DNA of 64,000 nt from Onchidella celtica (Eukaryota; Mollusca; Gastropoda; Systellommatophora; Onchidiidae): positions 31,755,795 to 31,819,794 of the forward strand of contig OZ007570.1 of NCBI GenBank assembly GCA_963931925.1, read 5' to 3'. Shown here piece after piece: positions 60,990-64,000 of the stretch. The translations under genes were made by a program, and so were the position numbers. Under the pieces are notes generated by a model, which saw nothing but the letters and a program-made list of their open reading frames with translations, ran no database searches and was not told the origin of the DNA. Every line of letters begins with the position of its first letter. Positions within the stretch are counted from its first letter, which is position 1.

Positions 60990-61369
60990 CAGACAGGGAA
61001 AGTTCGTGAAATCGAGTTTGTTCTGTCAAATATTTAGGAGGTTCGCAGCCCTTGGCATTTACACCTCACTTTTCTTGTTTGTATTTTTCTTGTTTTTGTG
61101 TCTGTGTGTTTTTGTGGTTGGGATTAGTTTTTTTAAGAATTTTGTTCTGGCAGTGGCCTTCTTCGGCCTGCTGTTCTCGACTTTAACTGCCAAGGTATCT
61201 TCAACGTGCGCAAGGTGCACACGGGCCCTCCATAATTTTCGTCCTCATCTGAGAAGACTGGGTGCTCGACCATAGGATCAGTGACAGGAATTTTTTCCCC
61301 CGAAAAAAATTCCAACATGCCTGAACCGACCAGGGATCGAACTCAGTACCTTCAGCACCACCGTGTCCC
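60990..61369 (-). mobile_element. tRNA-derived SINE, copy 3
   Basis: The SINE proper covers about 61031-61369. On the minus strand: head GGGACACGGTGGTGC with part of the region between the A- and B-boxes deleted, degenerate B-box GAGTTCGATCCC, body GGAGGGCCCGTGTGCAC, TTGGCAGTTAAAGTC, GAGAACAGCAGGCC, then an A-rich section and GTGAGGTGTAAATGCCA. The 3' end matches copy 1. The head damage suggests it can no longer be transcribed by polymerase III. Confidence 0.85.
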
Positions 61370-61415
61370 ACAGCTGTCTAATGCTGCTGTCGTTTTCTGA
61401 TCATGATTTCGACTC

Positions 61416-61553
61416 TACGCTTAGGCACACACTAGCCGATTTTGATCGGCCAACTTGTTGTATGGTGAAGTCATAACACCGAGTTTCAGTGAAATCCAAT
61501 TAATCGGCTGGTGCGTCCGATTTCATTGAAACTCATTGTCGTGACATCACCAC
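61416..61553. mobile_element. Fold-back MITE family C, copy 2 (rearranged)
   Basis: The left arm TACGCTTAGGCACACACTAG then CCGATTTTGATCGGCCAAC is intact. The right arm AATCGGCTGGTG is followed, rather than preceded, by GAAACTCATTGTCGTGACAT, so the inner and outer parts have been reshuffled. Confidence 0.6.
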
Positions 61554-61558
61554 AGAGA

Positions 61559-61699
61559 TGTGCAGAGGTTTGGTGATACTCCATCATACTCGGGTCCATC
61601 TCCTTGATTGTATGCCCCAGGACTCAAGTATAGAGCTTAGACACTCTTTGATTGTATACCCCCGAATGGTTGCCATTGCTCCTCTGCCTCCCTTTCTGC
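61559..61699 (-). mobile_element. Repeat family J, copy 2 (interrupted, main part)
   Basis: On the minus strand it reads GCAGAAAGGGAGGCAGAGG, CAATCAAAGAGTGTCTA, TACTTGAGTC, ATGATGG and ATCACCAAACCTCTGC, collinear with 27863-28034. Its terminal CAGTGGCGTGCATAG lies at 62536-62522, on the far side of the next element. Confidence 0.75.
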
Positions 61700-62521
61700 C
61701 AGGGTTGCCAGATTGAAATTTTAAGTTTAAGCCAAACAATGCTAGTAAAAGGCCAAAACAACAACAACAAAAAAAGGCAAATTAATTTCAGTATAGTCTT
61801 CATATTAACATCAAACAAAAACTCCAGAACTAGGTTAATGTCGCCCTCCTAATGGAATGGAACGCAGATGTAGCTTAAATCTTGCCAGCTGTGTATTTTT
61901 TCAAGTTTTCTGGTGATGCAGTGAAAGCCTTTGCAACATTTTCTTGAAAGCGGTAGTTCTGCGCGGATTCTCACAGTAGCAAAAAGATGATTCAATTGTA
62001 TTAAGTTTCAGTCTCAGTTTTAATGGAGGATTTATGAGAAAATATCCTCTTAAGAACAGCTTTGCTGACTGGGTTTATTATGCAAACAAAGACAAAGGTG
62101 GCCACCTCTTCAAATGCTTCACGGTGAAGTAAATCAATCCAGAACTACAGTGTGCGCAGAAAGTCCTAAGCTAGGTGACTTTCAAAAGAAACCGTAGCAG
62201 TTTAAAAGATATAAACCACAGAATAAAGTGTCAACTGAAAACCGTCCTTGCCGGCGGTTGGCTGTTTCTTGACAGCAAGCGGCAGAAATCTTGGCATATG
62301 AACGTATCACTGTATGTAACTGACCTAAACATATTTCCTCGATAAAAAGTGTTTCAGAAAAACCATGGTATGTGTTTTTTGTGCAGACAATTTTAGTATG
62401 TATCGAAAAAAATCCAGAAAAAAGCCAAAAAGCCAAACATTAAATTTTCTGACGCCAACCATATCCAAAAAAAGCCAAATTTCTGGAATTTGGCTTTAAA
62501 AAAGCCAATCTGGTAACCCTG
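61700..62521. mobile_element. DNA transposon with CAGGGTTGCCAGATTG ends, inserted in J
   Basis: About 822 bp. Left CAGGGTTGCCAGATTG; right on the other strand CAGGGTTACCAGATTGGC. Near the right end AGCCAAATTTCTGG and AATTTGGCT form an internal palindrome. The interior has no frame longer than 84 codons and no transposase. The flanking octamers CTTTCTGC and CTATGCAC match at only four of eight positions. Superfamily unassigned; CAG-type ends suggest hAT. Confidence 0.7.
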
Positions 62522-62536
62522 CTATGCACGCCACTG
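62522..62536 (-). mobile_element. Repeat family J, copy 2 (separated terminus)
   Basis: CTATGCACGCCACTG is the reverse complement of a J terminus, CAGTGGCGTGCATAG. It begins at the first base after the inserted element. Confidence 0.65.
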
Positions 62537-64000
62537 AGACACCATCCGACTAGTCGACGCTTCTAGGTTAATCTGGGCCATAATATCAACATCGTAACTT
62601 GCAGCGTTTTTTTTTTTTTAAAGTTTATTTTCCAAAGCTCTGGCGCCAGATCCTGTCTAATTTGTCAGATGGCAATTCTGTGATGTTATATGCTTCAGCC
62701 TTTATTGTTGCTTAAAATGAAACTATGGCAAACCTTTTCTCTAGGAAAAACTGGATTATTGATTGTCCTGTACAGAATATAACTTTATCTCACCCCCCAG
62801 AGACCCTTATGTGACGTACGTAAATAATTCTGTAACCCAGGGTTTCTCCAGGCCTATGGGAATTGACTTCCGATCGTTTCATTCATTATAAATGATTTTT
62901 GTTTAACCGGGAAATAACAACGGTAGTAAATTGAATAAATGTTTTCATTTGAAGCAAATGGAACACCTTATCTGGCAATTTGATCTCACACAACAAAATA
63001 TTTTGTTATTCAATCGTCCATTCAAATTACACCCCAAAAATGGAAAATGGAATCTCTCTGTCTCTACCTCCAAGTTTATGTAGGCACAATAAAAAAGAAA
63101 ATGACATGTGTTTTTGTTTATGTATATGTAAATGTGGACACAAAACAAACAAACAAAACTATTATGTAATTTCCGAATCACGCAACTGTCATCACTGAAA
63201 ATCGAGGGCCACTTAGTAAACAATCGTAATTCAGTTTTTACAAATTCTTCAGGAGAAGCAAAAAAATAAAAAAACGAAAAAAAAAACTGAATAACTTTCC
63301 TAATCAGACTTAAACGTTAGAATATCTTAAAAACACGTTATTTTCAGGATTTGAGTTACAGCTTAAAACACGACTTGTGGGCTATCAAGCCCAACAGGGA
63401 TAGCAAATGTCTCAATTTTTGAAAAAATATTCGAATTATGATAGTTTACTTTGCCCCCCTCGAAACAATGTTTACGCTTTGTACCATTCTAAAACTATAG
63501 CAGTATGAAGGATGTATGACCCGCAATGTTAGAATATTGAACCGCTTTTATTTTCTTCCTTTTTTCTTCTTCAAATTTGTCATATCCGTGAGTGCGTAGG
63601 ATCGACTTTCCTATTATTTCAACGCATAACAATTGTATCATGCCATATCCACCAACCGAATATTTAATTACAGATTCCGGATTTGGAACAGTGGAAAACA
63701 TATGTTCATGAAAATTTTATGAAAGCCGGACTTGTTGCTCTGAGCCACAAAGGGAAAAATCATCATAATTTTCTCGGGGAACGCGTAGCAGTGTAGACAA
63801 AATACACACAATTATCTCCCGCCGTTCCTTGTGTTACCCGATAACGCCAATTTTCTGACTCCATGGGTTAGATAACAAACTTGTGCCTTTTACTAAGGGC
63901 AGCTGGAATTCTGCATTCTTTGTCTGATCTAGAAGTCAAATATGTTTTGGAAGCATTATAGTATTTTCCTTCCAAATCTGTCCTTTCTCCCAGGTCTCTT
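62537..64000. other. Gene-free stretch
   Basis: No supported gene or clear repeat; T-run at 62605 and A-rich patches near 63260. Confidence 0.5.

Overview
The window looks like gene-poor nuclear DNA of an animal, most likely a marine invertebrate, and a mollusc-like or other lophotrochozoan genome is my best guess. The reasons are the AT-rich non-coding background, many long simple-sequence tracts, a tRNA-derived SINE family, a Ty3/Gypsy fragment, a CR1/L2-like LINE tail, and many short inverted-repeat DNA transposons. I found no bacterial operon structure, no rRNA, no CRISPR array and no host protein-coding gene that I can name. Nearly every open frame is short and shows no domain.

Layout. 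From 1 to 33 kb lies mostly single-copy-looking intergenic or intronic DNA. It carries simple repeats ((CAA)n after C-runs, (GA)n, (AAAG)n, a 230-bp ATCT array), copies of a MITE family I call A, a 340-bp hAT-type element (29.05-29.39 kb), and a 29-bp tandem repeat inside a perfect 20-bp hairpin (21.3 kb). Around 33.3-34.9 kb is a 5'-truncated Ty3/Gypsy element with an intact integrase frame, a candidate 3' LTR and a 41-bp identical direct repeat on both sides. From 37.435 to 40.945 kb is a 3.5-kb satellite of exactly 270 units of 13 bp with no net indel and with variants grouped in blocks. From 43.7 to 44.75 kb are a large dispersed repeat (its other copy is at 19.87-20.34 kb) and a triplicated ~175-bp repeat. 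From 47.6 to 62.5 kb is a dense transposon graveyard: three SINE copies, MITE families A, B, C, D and F, an hAT mini-element, a CR1/L2-like LINE 3' end, and a nested insertion in which one transposon interrupts another, with an uninterrupted relative at 27.86 kb.

How the parts work together. The only recognisable coding capacity is retroelement-derived: the integrase (with its D,D35E residues intact) and a reverse-transcriptase C-terminal remnant. The many MITEs and SINEs are non-autonomous and would have depended on enzymes encoded elsewhere. Three weak candidates for host coding are listed at low confidence: a possible first exon ending in a consensus splice donor at 8837, and two small ORFs with strong Kozak contexts at 23726 (+) and 9909 (-). 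Family letters are local labels used only here; none has been compared with a repeat database.
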